Assembly (NCBI RefSeq): GCF_900116665.1
Contig: NZ_FPBK01000023.1
Location: 1-34,930, forward strand
Reading direction: 5' to 3'
Length of the DNA: 34,930 nt
DNA from: Pustulibacterium marinum
GTDB lineage: Bacteria; Bacteroidota; Bacteroidia; Flavobacteriales; Flavobacteriaceae
The notes below the pieces were generated by a model. It had not been told where the DNA came from and did no database searches. It was given only the letters and a program-made list of their open reading frames with translations. Made by a program: the position numbers and the translations under genes. Positions within the stretch are counted from its first letter, which is position 1. Every line of letters begins with the position of its first letter. This document shows, one piece after another, positions 16,472 through 23,842 of this stretch.

Positions 16472-17302
16472 TTACTTGATTTTTTTATTTGTGATCTCGT
16501 TATCCCATACCAAACCGTAAGTAGCTCCAATACCAAGCCAACCGCCTTTTTCTACTATATAATAGCGAGAAATAGGATTTTCAGTAAACAATACTGAAGT
16601 AACTACTTTGCCTATTTCGTCACCATAGCTAAAGTTTTCGTACAACTCATTGGTAGATTGCCATTTTTTAGCATCGTCATTATAAACAGCTTTTTTTACG
16701 GTCAATGTAGAACCATTCACCGCTGAATAAACAGTATCGCCGGCTAGTATAATATCATAGGTTCCGGTAGCTTCATTTACTTGCACATCTCCTTTGTTGT
16801 TAATGATGTTCATAAAACTGATATACACATCTCCACTGGCTTGACTAAGATCGTCGCTTAAATTACGGTCGAAAACCACATTATACGCTTTGGCTACTTC
16901 TGTAAGGTCGGTTACATTTTCAGCTATAGTGTATAACTGGCTGGTATCTGTAGAAATATTGAACGAAGGTAAAAACCAACTTAAAACTCCTGAAGGCTCA
17001 AAATTCAAAAAAGCATCGTTGATGATTATAGCTGCTTGAATATTTGGATTGCTAATATTGGCTTCTAAGTACTTTTTACGTCTGTATTTCTTGTATTGCT
17101 TGTGTGTTAAATAAACACCTCCGGCAACACCAGCGATTAAAAACAGTTTCTTTAAAAAATCGCCCGTTTCTGCAATAATAGTGGCTTGATTATCTAAAGA
17201 TTTCCCAACGATATTACCAGCGGTTTTCACTATCTCTGGGTTGCTGGCTGCTGTTATAAGTGCTGCCGGATTTCTTAACTTATGTTTACTGTTTTTACTC
17301 AT
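16472..17302 (-). CDS. Membrane-anchored virion protein
   Basis: This 276-aa protein has a basic N-terminus, a transmembrane helix (about 52-66), a strongly basic stop-transfer segment (KQYKKYRRKK), an alpha-helical region (about 90-160) containing NVVFDRNLSDDLSQ, and a beta-rich C-terminal half. I do not recognise the family. Located between the capsid-like genes and the wall-penetration genes. Probably a structural membrane protein. A hairpin lies just upstream of its start (17317-17358). Confidence 0.75.
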   Translation of the reverse strand: MSKNSKHKLRNPAALITAASNPEIVKTAGNIVGKSLDNQATIIAETGDFLKKLFLIAGVAGGVYLTHKQYKKYRRKKYLEANISNPNIQAAIIINDAFLNFEPSGVLSWFLPSFNISTDTSQLYTIAENVTDLTEVAKAYNVVFDRNLSDDLSQASGDVYISFMNIINNKGDVQVNEATGTYDIILAGDTVYSAVNGSTLTVKKAVYNDDAKKWQSTNELYENFSYGDEIGKVVTSVLFTENPISRYYIVEKGGWLGIGATYGLVWDNEITNKKIK

Positions 17303-17316
17303 ACTTTTAAAAATTT

Positions 17317-17358
17317 GGTTTCTGAACCCGACACTATGGCGAATGCCGGGCAGAAACC
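17317..17358 (-). terminator. Attenuator-like hairpin in the late operon
   Basis: GGTTTCTG (17317-17324) pairs with CAGAAACC (17351-17358), and inside it CCCG (17327-17330) with CGGG (17347-17350), leaving an AA bulge. Read leftward it is followed by AAATTTTTAAAAG. It fills an 88-bp gap in an otherwise tightly packed operon. It could reduce read-through from the upstream capsid-like genes into the downstream genes, or serve as an mRNA processing or stability element. Confidence 0.5.
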
Positions 17359-17390
17359 GCTTAAACTCACCAACACAACTATTTTTAAGC

Positions 17391-17597
17391 TTATTCTTTA
17401 ATGCCGGTTAACGTTTTAATGGTTTTCCAGCTTTTGTCTAATTTCTTACGTGCGGTTGTACTTTTAGCCAACTTGTAGAGTTTGTCTACTTCCTCGTCTG
17501 TTAATTCTTCAGCAATAAATTTGATTGCTGTTTTTTTTGCATCTAAACCAAAAACGGTAGCTGCTTTTACTTGTACTGTTAAATCTCCTTGTGCCAT
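17391..17597 (-). CDS. Small basic helical protein, 68 aa
   Basis: A short beta N-terminus is followed by two helices (DEEVDKLYKLAKSTTARKKL) and a lysine-rich end. There is no membrane segment. It is located just after the coiled-coil protein and just before the hairpin, within the capsid-like group. Could be a minor capsid, DNA-binding or cement protein; no family recognised. Confidence 0.7.
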   Translation of the reverse strand: MAQGDLTVQVKAATVFGLDAKKTAIKFIAEELTDEEVDKLYKLAKSTTARKKLDKSWKTIKTLTGIKE

Positions 17598-17601
17598 GAG
17601 T

Positions 17602-18399
17602 TTATTGTTTAATTAAATTGTGTTTCTTTAAAAGCTCTACCATTTCAGTTTCATAGGCTTCCTGACCAAATCCTGAAAGAATAATATTTAAGAACTGAAT
17701 AGTTTGATCTTGATAGTTTGCCAGTGATTGAACAAACTTTTGTTTGACATCTGAAAGTTGTACACCGTTTAAGGCTGGTACGCTAGAACCTTTAGGAATT
17801 AAACCCGAAAACGCTTCGATAAGCTCCGGGCTGTCTGCTATTTTGGTTAAGATAGCTTCTAAACCTCCGGGCTTCCCTTCAATTCCCAATTCATAGCGCA
17901 TAATTTGGCGGTCTTGATCTCTATTTTCTTTTTGAAGGCGTTCATTTTCACGCTGTAATCGCTCCTTTTCTGCTTTAAGATCATCGTAATTACCAAGCTT
18001 GGTAATTTCTGCAAAACCTAAACCGGGCATACCTTGTAAACCTAAATTTTGCGCTGGTTGTGCCGGGTTTGTTGGGGCTTGTGATTGGGTTGGGTTTGTC
18101 ATTGGTTCCGGGGTTGGTTCTTGTGCTTCGCCGTTGCTGTTAAACTTTACTTTAAAGGGCTGAAACTTGGTAGATTTTTTAAATACGCTACCGTTTTTTC
18201 TACGTGGAAAAATCTCTACGTTTGCAATACCCTTGTCAATTAGACTTTTAATGTAGTTTTCTACGCTACCGGCTTTTTTAACTGCCATATCGCCGGTGAC
18301 GTTTGTACCCACATATTTATGCGATTCCAAATCAAAAATTGTAACCGCATGGTACTTGTCTTCTTTTAAAAGTTGTATGTGTTCTTCTAGTTGTGACAT
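17602..18399 (-). CDS. Coiled-coil virion/scaffold-like protein
   Basis: In this 265-aa protein the N-terminal domain (1-80) is followed by a Pro/Gln/Thr-rich linker (about 92-120), a strong coiled coil (DLKAEKERLQRENERLQKEN, about 138-165) and a helical C-terminal domain. A linker plus trimeric or dimeric coiled coil suits a spike stalk, scaffold or assembly protein. It lies among the capsid candidates and lacks signal or membrane segments. Family not recognised. Confidence 0.75.
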   Translation of the reverse strand: MSQLEEHIQLLKEDKYHAVTIFDLESHKYVGTNVTGDMAVKKAGSVENYIKSLIDKGIANVEIFPRRKNGSVFKKSTKFQPFKVKFNSNGEAQEPTPEPMTNPTQSQAPTNPAQPAQNLGLQGMPGLGFAEITKLGNYDDLKAEKERLQRENERLQKENRDQDRQIMRYELGIEGKPGGLEAILTKIADSPELIEAFSGLIPKGSSVPALNGVQLSDVKQKFVQSLANYQDQTIQFLNIILSGFGQEAYETEMVELLKKHNLIKQ

Positions 18400-18410
18400 T
18401 TGGTGAGCTT

Positions 18411-18695
18411 TTATGATCTACAAGACACTTCTACAGTGGCATAATCTACAAATGCAATATTGTTTTGTTCTCCTACTACATCCGGGTTGGCTTTGAATCT
18501 TAGTTTCTCTTTAAAATTCACATAGTCAGAACCATGATCGAAATAGAAACTTTCTTTATAGCCATATTCACGACCACAAAAAACCATGATAGAATTACCC
18601 CAATTGGTAACTTCTGCTTTGCAACAAAAAGGAATTGTTATAGTAGTTTCTTGTGTGTGTTTATCCCAAGATTGATTTAACTGTATGCGTGCCAT
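18411..18695 (-). CDS. Small beta-rich protein with CC motif
   Basis: This 94-aa protein is mostly beta-strand: TQETTITIPFCCKAEVTNWG, NSIMVFCGREYGYKESFYF and DYATVEVSCRS. It has four cysteines. No signal or membrane segment. Size and strand content would fit one jelly-roll-like or minor capsid module. It sits directly after the 128-aa capsid candidate in the operon. Confidence 0.65.
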   Translation of the reverse strand: MARIQLNQSWDKHTQETTITIPFCCKAEVTNWGNSIMVFCGREYGYKESFYFDHGSDYVNFKEKLRFKANPDVVGEQNNIAFVDYATVEVSCRS

Positions 18696-18716
18696 GCGAG
18701 TAGTTTTAAAAATGAA

Positions 18717-19103
18717 TTATAACGAGCATTGCTCTGTTAAGGCTCCGGGAGTTGTTGAAGGGTCATAAGCTAATACTAGAGAGCCTACTAAATCATTATC
18801 TAAAGCAGTTTCAGCTGTAATAACTAACTTGTATTGTCCTCCCTTTGACTGCTCTAAAATTGGCATCAAACTATCTACGTAGCTGGCTGATGCTCTTTGT
18901 TTCCAAGCAGCTATATTTACAGGGTTCTGAACTACTTGACCTCCTCCTGTTTTAAGCTCAACATCTACAAGTTTACCATCGGCTTCACCGTTTGTAAAAA
19001 TAGCACCGCCAATAATCTTACCGGCATCCGGTGTAAAGATTACGGTTGCAGTAGTTTGACCAGCTGGTAACGTAAAAGCTTGATTGAATAAATACGGTCT
19101 CAT
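18717..19103 (-). CDS. Beta-rich virion protein, second capsid candidate
   Basis: This 128-aa soluble protein with regular beta strands (TTATVIFTPDAGKIIGGAIF; KYKLVITAETALD..VGSLVLAYD; the first pattern spans about 18-37) has the size and strand density of a small single jelly-roll or capsid decoration protein. It follows the strong terminator after the 194-aa protein, so it would be expressed at a lower level from read-through. No family recognised; role inferred from position. Confidence 0.65.
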   Translation of the reverse strand: MRPYLFNQAFTLPAGQTTATVIFTPDAGKIIGGAIFTNGEADGKLVDVELKTGGGQVVQNPVNIAAWKQRASASYVDSLMPILEQSKGGQYKLVITAETALDNDLVGSLVLAYDPSTTPGALTEQCSL

Positions 19104-19118
19104 AACTTTTGAGGTTAA

Positions 19119-19152
19119 AAAAAGCCTAAGCCGGGTTTAGCTTAGGCTTTTT
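19119..19152 (-). terminator. Strong terminator after the 194-aa capsid candidate
   Basis: AAAAAGCCTAAGC (19119-19131) pairs perfectly with GCTTAGGCTTTTT (19140-19152) around an 8-nt loop, with a U-tract in either direction. It is the strongest hairpin inside the late operon and lies directly behind the 194-aa gene. A terminator after a major structural gene is a familiar way to make its mRNA most abundant. Confidence 0.85.
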
Positions 19153-19186
19153 AATGATTAGAAAATTTAAAATGTATAGGAATGAA

Positions 19187-19771
19187 TTACTTTAGGATTT
19201 TCACCACTTTTAATTCTACTCTAAAATTGACTTCAGCCAACGCTCCACCTTCTAATGTTGGTGCAGCCGCTCCTTCTACTCCGTCTAAAACAAAGTCAAA
19301 GTTTACAGCTCCTTTTATTACAGGTGCACTCGGAACCCCTACGAAATCGTCTTCAATACTGGTAGCGGAATACGTATTATGCAAAGCGGCTACAGTATCA
19401 CGGAAAATTTCACTACCTCCATGGTCAATGTAAAACTCTCCATTTCTCCAAAGAGCTGGCAATACATCAGCCCATTCTGCTGCTTCAGGACTTCCAGCTT
19501 TCGTGTCACCCAAAATTCTAATATGAGTAATCACAACATCCTCATTTGAACTTATTTTATTTTGGTCAGGAATATTTGTAATACCAACTTTAGCACTTTT
19601 TTGAGGTGATTTTGAAAGCAATTTTAACGTTCCTTGTTGTCCTTTCAAACTAACACCATAATACAAGGTGGTTTGTTGAAAATCTTTCATTGCGGCTAAG
19701 TTTCCGCCTTGTGATTCGTATGCTTCTAAAGCATATTTTACGTAGCCTTCCGGCATATCTTGTGTAGTCAT
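19187..19771 (-). CDS. Putative major capsid protein (unrecognised family)
   Basis: This 194-aa soluble protein (about 20 kDa) has no signal, transmembrane helix or recognised family. It is beta-rich: TTLYYGVSLKGQQGTLKLLS, EDVVITHIRILGD, GEFYIDHGG, NFDFVLDG, EVNFRVELKVVKIL. The long final strand is typical of jelly-roll proteins. The gene is flanked by short gaps and followed by the strongest terminator of the operon, as expected for the most abundant virion protein. Single jelly-roll capsid proteins of SH1/P23-77-type viruses are of similar size. No HK97-type signature is present. The capsid assignment is an inference from context. Confidence 0.6.
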   Translation of the reverse strand: MTTQDMPEGYVKYALEAYESQGGNLAAMKDFQQTTLYYGVSLKGQQGTLKLLSKSPQKSAKVGITNIPDQNKISSNEDVVITHIRILGDTKAGSPEAAEWADVLPALWRNGEFYIDHGGSEIFRDTVAALHNTYSATSIEDDFVGVPSAPVIKGAVNFDFVLDGVEGAAAPTLEGGALAEVNFRVELKVVKILK

Positions 19772-19839
19772 CTGTATTCTGCTTTTTTTGATTGATGAAT
19801 GAACTCTGATTGAAAAAATTTTACTTGTAAAACGGGTGA

Positions 19840-20304
19840 TTAAGCCGCTCTTCTACGCATAGCAGCAAAAACCGGGTTTCCAGCCGCAGCTATTTGCTGT
19901 TGTTGCATTGCTGATCTAATACCTTTGATCGCTTCCTCTGTAGCGGTACTGGTAGTGTCCTCACAAGGGCATTTTCCTAATGCTCTAGCTGCAAACTTTT
20001 CTACGGGGTTACTGGTATCTAAACCGTCTGTAACTCCGTTGGCTTTTGCAAAACCTTGAATGGTTCTAATTGCTTGCATCGTTGCAGCTCCAATGAATCC
20101 CCATTGAGCATATTCATTTTTCATTGTCATTGCTAACAATGTGTAGCCTGCTGCCTGTGCAAGCCTGATGGCGGCGGCTACATTTTTGTCGGATACTTCA
20201 GGCATTAACCCGGCAACTCCGTCTGAAACAACACCCGAAATTGATGCTGTACCTACTTTACCAAGTGTCTGCATAACGTCCTTTTTTTTAGGCTTCTTTA
20301 ACAT
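19840..20304 (-). CDS. Small hydrophobic/helical virion protein
   Basis: This 154-aa protein has a lysine-rich N-terminus (MLKKPKKKD), Gly/Ala-rich helices with amphipathic-to-hydrophobic stretches (AAAIRLAQAAGYTLLAMTM; WGFIGAATMQAIRTI), a CPCE cysteine pair and an Arg-rich end (MRRRAA). No clear stop-transfer segment, but strongly membrane-seeking. Possibly a membrane-associated or DNA-contacting virion component just before the major capsid candidate. Confidence 0.7.
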   Translation of the reverse strand: MLKKPKKKDVMQTLGKVGTASISGVVSDGVAGLMPEVSDKNVAAAIRLAQAAGYTLLAMTMKNEYAQWGFIGAATMQAIRTIQGFAKANGVTDGLDTSNPVEKFAARALGKCPCEDTTSTATEEAIKGIRSAMQQQQIAAAGNPVFAAMRRRAA

Positions 20305-20323
20305 GGTTCTATAAATAAATTAA

Positions 20324-21133
20324 TTAATAATTATTTCTTGTTTGGTTTTTCTCTTTACCACGGGCAACTGCTATGAGTAATAGCGTTCCGGCAACACCGC
20401 CAACAATCCATCCTATCGTATTACTTTTTTTGGCTTTGGCGGTTGTGGTGTCTTCGGTTGCCGTGGCTATTGTTGTTTTGGTTTCGGTTGCGCTTGCTAG
20501 CGTATAGGTTTTACCGCTTACTTTTACTGTATTACCGGAAAATTTATACAACCCGGAATAAGCTGCTGTAGAAATATCCTTGGTAGTTGGCTCTACTGCC
20601 AGTTGTATTCCCAGCTTATCAGCGGTTAAAGCAATAGCGTTTTCAAGTTCCGTTGCAATGCTTTGCAAAAACTTGTTTCTAGCTGAAATCAATACACTGG
20701 TAAAGCCAGTTTCTCCATTCTTTTCTGAATATGGAATATACGCTAGTGTAACATCTATAAAGTCTTGTACTTGATTAGCGATGGTAACAAAATTCTCTGT
20801 GTTTACACCGCCTAATAGATTTTTGATCTTATTAAGCATAGGTGTAAAGGATGATTGCTGCCAAACACTTAATAACATATCTTCTCTAGTATCTCCGGTA
20901 GCCGGTTGCTCCACTTTTACCGGTTCTGCCACTGTTGGCTTTACAGTTTGTACCGGCGTTGTGGTTGGCGTGGTTACGGTTTCCGTTTTGGTTGGCGTTA
21001 CGGTTTTGATAGGCGTTACGCTTTTGGTAGGTGTAATTACCTCCAAGTTTCTCGTTGGCTTTATAACAGCTGCGCCTTCCTTTATAAGTGAGGTAGCAGC
21101 CGGATTTATGATATTTCCGCTTGTTACTCTCAT
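20324..21133 (-). CDS. Thr/Pro/Val-repeat protein with C-terminal TM
   Basis: In this 269-aa protein residues about 26-80 are low-complexity TPTK/TVTP-type repeats, followed by a helical domain (about 85-185), a small beta region and a C-terminal transmembrane helix (about 239-257, WIVGGVAGTLLLIAVA) with a basic end. The stop of the upstream gene overlaps its start by one base (TAATG). An extended repeat region joined to a tail anchor suggests a virion membrane protein with a projecting stalk. Confidence 0.75.
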   Translation of the reverse strand: MRVTSGNIINPAATSLIKEGAAVIKPTRNLEVITPTKSVTPIKTVTPTKTETVTTPTTTPVQTVKPTVAEPVKVEQPATGDTREDMLLSVWQQSSFTPMLNKIKNLLGGVNTENFVTIANQVQDFIDVTLAYIPYSEKNGETGFTSVLISARNKFLQSIATELENAIALTADKLGIQLAVEPTTKDISTAAYSGLYKFSGNTVKVSGKTYTLASATETKTTIATATEDTTTAKAKKSNTIGWIVGGVAGTLLLIAVARGKEKNQTRNNY

Positions 21134-22587
21134 TATTTTGCTGCCTTTTTAGGTTTTACATACGTGTCATAAGCGTATTTACCACCTACGATCACTGCGG
21201 TAGCTGCCAACGCATAACCTACCATTTTAACGCCACCGCCCATTGAAGCTTCAGAAACATTCGATTTTTCTGCTACTGTAGCTGTAGTAGTACCGGTTCC
21301 TATGGTAGTGCCTGTGTTTTTAGTTCCTCCAAAAGAGATAATACCTCCGTTAGAACTGCTAGAACTTGTAGACGTGGTTTTGTTACCTACTGTGAATTTC
21401 TCATAGTTATACGGGTGAGCGCTGTTTCCTTGTGTAAATTTTCCGCCTTTGGTGTAGCCGGGTAAATTGAAGGAAATTAAAGTTCCGTTTACAACGCCTT
21501 GGCTGTTTAACTGGTAGCTTTGAGAAAGTTGTTGCTTAATATTCGCTATGTAATCTTGCGTTATTTGCGCTCTTTTTGCGTGTCCTTTTTTGGTGCAACT
21601 CGCAAAGTCTTTTTTAGAGCCTTGATCTGCATCCCAATAATATGCGTAAAGCCCTTGCATTAACTTGTTAACAGTATTGGTGTTTACTGCTTGATTAATG
21701 CCTGACTGCTCTGTTAAAAATGGTAAATCTAAATCGGTATCTGCTACGGCTTCACTTTCGCTGTAGGAAGCTCCCCAGCAAGATAAATCTAGCCCGTTTG
21801 CAAGTATATTACCTATTGTAGACTGGTAGATGGCTCCGGTGTCTATTCCGGCAGCTTCAGCGGCTCCAATAGCCGTTGCAATTGGAAGTCCTAAACCGTG
21901 ATTGGGTGAAGCTGTAGTTATCTGTAAACCTCTTGGTCTACGGTTTGGCGTAGCGTGTACCACTCCGTTTGCCGGCGCTACTCCATTTAATCTCATGTGT
22001 CTTAAACCGCTCATAAATTTATCTTTTTTTGCAACGATCATGGTTTCTATAGACGGGTTAATGGTTCCGTCTATGACGTAATAGCCGCCGTTAAGACTAT
22101 TACTGGTTTGGTTGTGTGGTACTATTATGTAAACATGGGTGAAATACTCCGGGTAATACGATGCCTGTTTTATTTGGCGTATGTAAAAATTGATACCCAA
22201 ACACTTTAAAATACTCCCGGCTAAGATGCTGTAGCTCTTACAGTCTATCCCTTTTTTGCGTGTATGCCATGAACACGCCGGTGATCTTAAATTTTGTGTT
22301 TTTTTATCTGCCCAATACTGATAATGCCAGTATATGAACTTATGAATATTGTCACTTGTGTTATTCAATGAACTGGAAAGTAAAAGCGGCGCTACCTTTT
22401 CCATTTGCCAGTAATACTGCTCTATCATATAGGCTATTTCTTCTACAGAGAAGGAAGTATCTCCTTTGCCTGAAAAAGAGCCTTTGCAGTAGGTTTTTGG
22501 TATAAGCTGGTTATACTCCTTACCGGATTTTATAGAACGTTGTGATAGTTGGTTGAGTTGCTCGTCTGTTACATAGCTATTACTCAT
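21133..22587 (-). CDS. Transglutaminase-like protein with C-terminal TM anchor
   Basis: This 484-aa protein is the first gene of the late operon. The transglutaminase/cysteine-peptidase core has KKGIDCKSYS (Cys116), YFTHVYIIV (His151) and YYVIDGT (Asp173), a complete Cys-His-Asp triad. The C-terminus has a Ser/Thr/Gly-rich stretch and a transmembrane helix (about 455-473) with a lysine-rich tail. Papain-like enzymes of this type act as peptidases, amidases or cross-linkers. In this setting maturation of virion proteins or attack on host peptidoglycan peptides are the main options. The start at 22587 leaves a leader of only about 14 nt from the proposed late promoter. Confidence 0.85.
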   Translation of the reverse strand: MSNSYVTDEQLNQLSQRSIKSGKEYNQLIPKTYCKGSFSGKGDTSFSVEEIAYMIEQYYWQMEKVAPLLLSSSLNNTSDNIHKFIYWHYQYWADKKTQNLRSPACSWHTRKKGIDCKSYSILAGSILKCLGINFYIRQIKQASYYPEYFTHVYIIVPHNQTSNSLNGGYYVIDGTINPSIETMIVAKKDKFMSGLRHMRLNGVAPANGVVHATPNRRPRGLQITTASPNHGLGLPIATAIGAAEAAGIDTGAIYQSTIGNILANGLDLSCWGASYSESEAVADTDLDLPFLTEQSGINQAVNTNTVNKLMQGLYAYYWDADQGSKKDFASCTKKGHAKRAQITQDYIANIKQQLSQSYQLNSQGVVNGTLISFNLPGYTKGGKFTQGNSAHPYNYEKFTVGNKTTSTSSSSSNGGIISFGGTKNTGTTIGTGTTTATVAEKSNVSEASMGGGVKMVGYALAATAVIVGGKYAYDTYVKPKKAAK

Positions 22588-22606
22588 TTTGTGCTTTTAC
22601 TTTACA

Positions 22607-22614
22607 CAAATATG
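22607..22614 (-). promoter_or_regulatory. Weak late-operon promoter (-7 box)
   Basis: On the minus strand CATATTTG is one mismatch from TAnnTTTG and is followed by the first late gene 20 nt on. No TTTG is found at -33. A weak promoter without a -33 box behind a phased repeat array (22650-22719) is the arrangement expected for an activator-dependent late promoter. Confidence 0.45.
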
Positions 22615-22649
22615 CGAAGGGAATTTTTTAAGGTGCTAGTTTAAGGAAG

Positions 22650-22719
22650 GTTACGCCACGTTTTGCAACGTTTTGACAGTTTTTGCAACGTTACGCAAGG
22701 TTAAGACACGTTATAAACG
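22650..22719. repeat. Seven tandem 10-bp repeats (late operator/activator array)
   Basis: Seven units with exact 10-bp period: GTTACGCCAC, GTTTTGCAAC, GTTTTGACAG, TTTTTGCAAC, GTTACGCAAG, GTTAAGACAC, GTTATAAACG. Individual units are themselves partly palindromic (GTT..GCAAC). One-turn periodicity puts every unit on the same helix face. The array ends about 50 bp upstream of the likely late start site. An activator or repressor array is most likely; replication iterons are an alternative. A related pair lies at 24222-24243. Confidence 0.75.
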
Positions 22720-22724
22720 TAAAA

Positions 22725-22751
22725 ATTCCCGAAGCTTTATGTTTCGGGAAT
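22725..22751 (-). terminator. Terminator of the early operon
   Basis: ATTCCCGAA (22725-22733) pairs with TTCGGGAAT (22743-22751) around a 9-nt loop. Read leftward it runs into TTTTTACG. It ends 6 bp past the stop of the last early gene and separates the early operon from the late control array. Confidence 0.85.
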
Positions 22752-22757
22752 GTAATT

Positions 22758-23093
22758 TTAATTGAAGACTGGTATTCCATGAGCATAAATGTCTTCAGTT
22801 AGGTTTTTCCATGTAATAATGCCCGAACCTCTATTTTTAGCCCATTTAATTAGATCATATATATAGTTTACACATTTACCTATAATACCATCGCCTAAAT
22901 CTAAAATAAAAATCATTATTTTCTTATCAGTTTCTATTTCAGAAGCTTCAAAATGCTTTGCAATGGCTTTTAGTACCCAGCCACCATCTTTCTGAATTAA
23001 TTCATTGTACAACGGTTCTATGTGTTCAATTTGTGATAACATCAATAATAATCTACATTCGTTTACCGTTAGAACTCTTGTCTCTTTACTCAT
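22758..23093 (-). CDS. Hypothetical protein, last early gene
   Basis: This 111-aa soluble, mostly helical protein (ECRLLLMLSQIEHIEPLYNE; VNYIYDLIKWAKNRG) starts MSKETRVLTVNE. It overlaps the upstream gene by 8 bp. No family recognised. As the early gene nearest the late promoter it is one candidate for a late regulator, but no DNA-binding motif is evident. Confidence 0.7.
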   Translation of the reverse strand: MSKETRVLTVNECRLLLMLSQIEHIEPLYNELIQKDGGWVLKAIAKHFEASEIETDKKIMIFILDLGDGIIGKCVNYIYDLIKWAKNRGSGIITWKNLTEDIYAHGIPVFN

Positions 23094-23487
23094 GGTTTAA
23101 CTGTTTAACTTTTAAACTTCTAATACAATCAGGTGTTTGTTTTGATAAAAATCCATTTTTATCATAAACACCAATACCTCTATGTTTGTAACTTTCAATA
23201 AGAATTTCATCGCCTTCAGTGATAAACTGTGTCTCTGAAGAAATCTTCCAATAATATTGAGCATCTATAATTGGTTGCACCATTTCGGCAATTTGCTTGT
23301 CATTCAACCATACTCCTTCAATGGCTAATCTATTTTCAAACAATAAGGTTTTATGATTTTTATTTTTTACGTAAATAAACTCAAAGCCTTGGTAATTAAA
23401 AGGATATGCAGCAACATACTTTCCTTCTTCTTGTATAAACTCTACTTTTATACCTTCTTTCTTCAAATTTTTGTTCTTTTTACTCAT
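23086..23487 (-). CDS. Hypothetical protein, beta-rich
   Basis: This 133-aa protein has a lysine-rich N-terminus (MSKKNKNLKKEG) and alternating aromatic strands (YVAAYPFNYQGFEFIYV; YYWKISSETQFITEGDEILI). It overlaps both neighbours by a few bases (23484-23487 and 23086-23093), implying coupled translation. No membrane segment and no family recognised. Confidence 0.7.
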   Translation of the reverse strand: MSKKNKNLKKEGIKVEFIQEEGKYVAAYPFNYQGFEFIYVKNKNHKTLLFENRLAIEGVWLNDKQIAEMVQPIIDAQYYWKISSETQFITEGDEILIESYKHRGIGVYDKNGFLSKQTPDCIRSLKVKQLNHE

Positions 23488-23726
23488 ATTGTCAATCTTA
23501 AATAATCTCCATAGGTTAATACTCCTTTTTCGTATATGACTTCTAAGCAGCTTTCTAACGAAGCGTTTTTTAAATCTTCTAAATGAAGTATTATAAAACC
23601 GTCAGAAGGCTGGTATTCTATAGAAAATTCAAACGCTACCTTATCAATTATTTCAGCTTCTAAGTCACTTACAACGCTTAGATACTTTGCTCTAGCGGCG
23701 TGTAGTTTTTTTACTTTTCTTTTCAT
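23484..23726 (-). CDS. Hypothetical protein, 80 aa
   Basis: The basic N-terminus MKRKVKKLHAARAKYL is followed by an acidic helix-strand domain (LEAEIIDKVAFEFSIEY; LHLEDLKNASLESCLEVIYE). Its start lies inside the end of the upstream 49-aa gene, overlapping by 35 bp in another frame. Function unknown; conserved early-operon position only. Confidence 0.7.
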   Translation of the reverse strand: MKRKVKKLHAARAKYLSVVSDLEAEIIDKVAFEFSIEYQPSDGFIILHLEDLKNASLESCLEVIYEKGVLTYGDYLRLTI

Positions 23727-23841
23727 CTGTATGTAGTTTTTTGGGTTCTGAATCGTCTATACAACCGCATTGCAATAGTGCTTTGCGTGTGGTTTTACCG
23801 CAAGAACAGTGTATTGCTCCGGTGTAGTTGGCGGTTTTCAT
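23692..23841 (-). CDS. Small CxC...CxC protein, 49 aa
   Basis: It reads MKTANYTGAIHCSCGKTTRK, then ALLQCGC and a very basic tail ending KKSKKTTRR. CSCG and CGC spaced about a dozen residues apart suggest a four-cysteine zinc knuckle. It starts 2 bp after the upstream stop. The basic tail overlaps the start of the next gene in another frame. Possible nucleic-acid-binding regulator. Confidence 0.6.
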   Translation of the reverse strand: MKTANYTGAIHCSCGKTTRKALLQCGCIDDSEPKKLHTDEKKSKKTTRR

Positions 23842-23842
23842 A

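Noticed and set aside
7165-22587. Filamentous (inovirus-like) phage because of signal peptides and membrane proteins
   Set aside because: Genome is far too large for that group, no Zot-type ATPase or secretin is seen, and there is a holin/spanin-like lysis group, which argues for lytic release of intracellular particles.
22650-22719. CRISPR-like array
   Set aside because: Units are 10 bp with no spacers and there are no cas genes; it is a tandem operator-type array.
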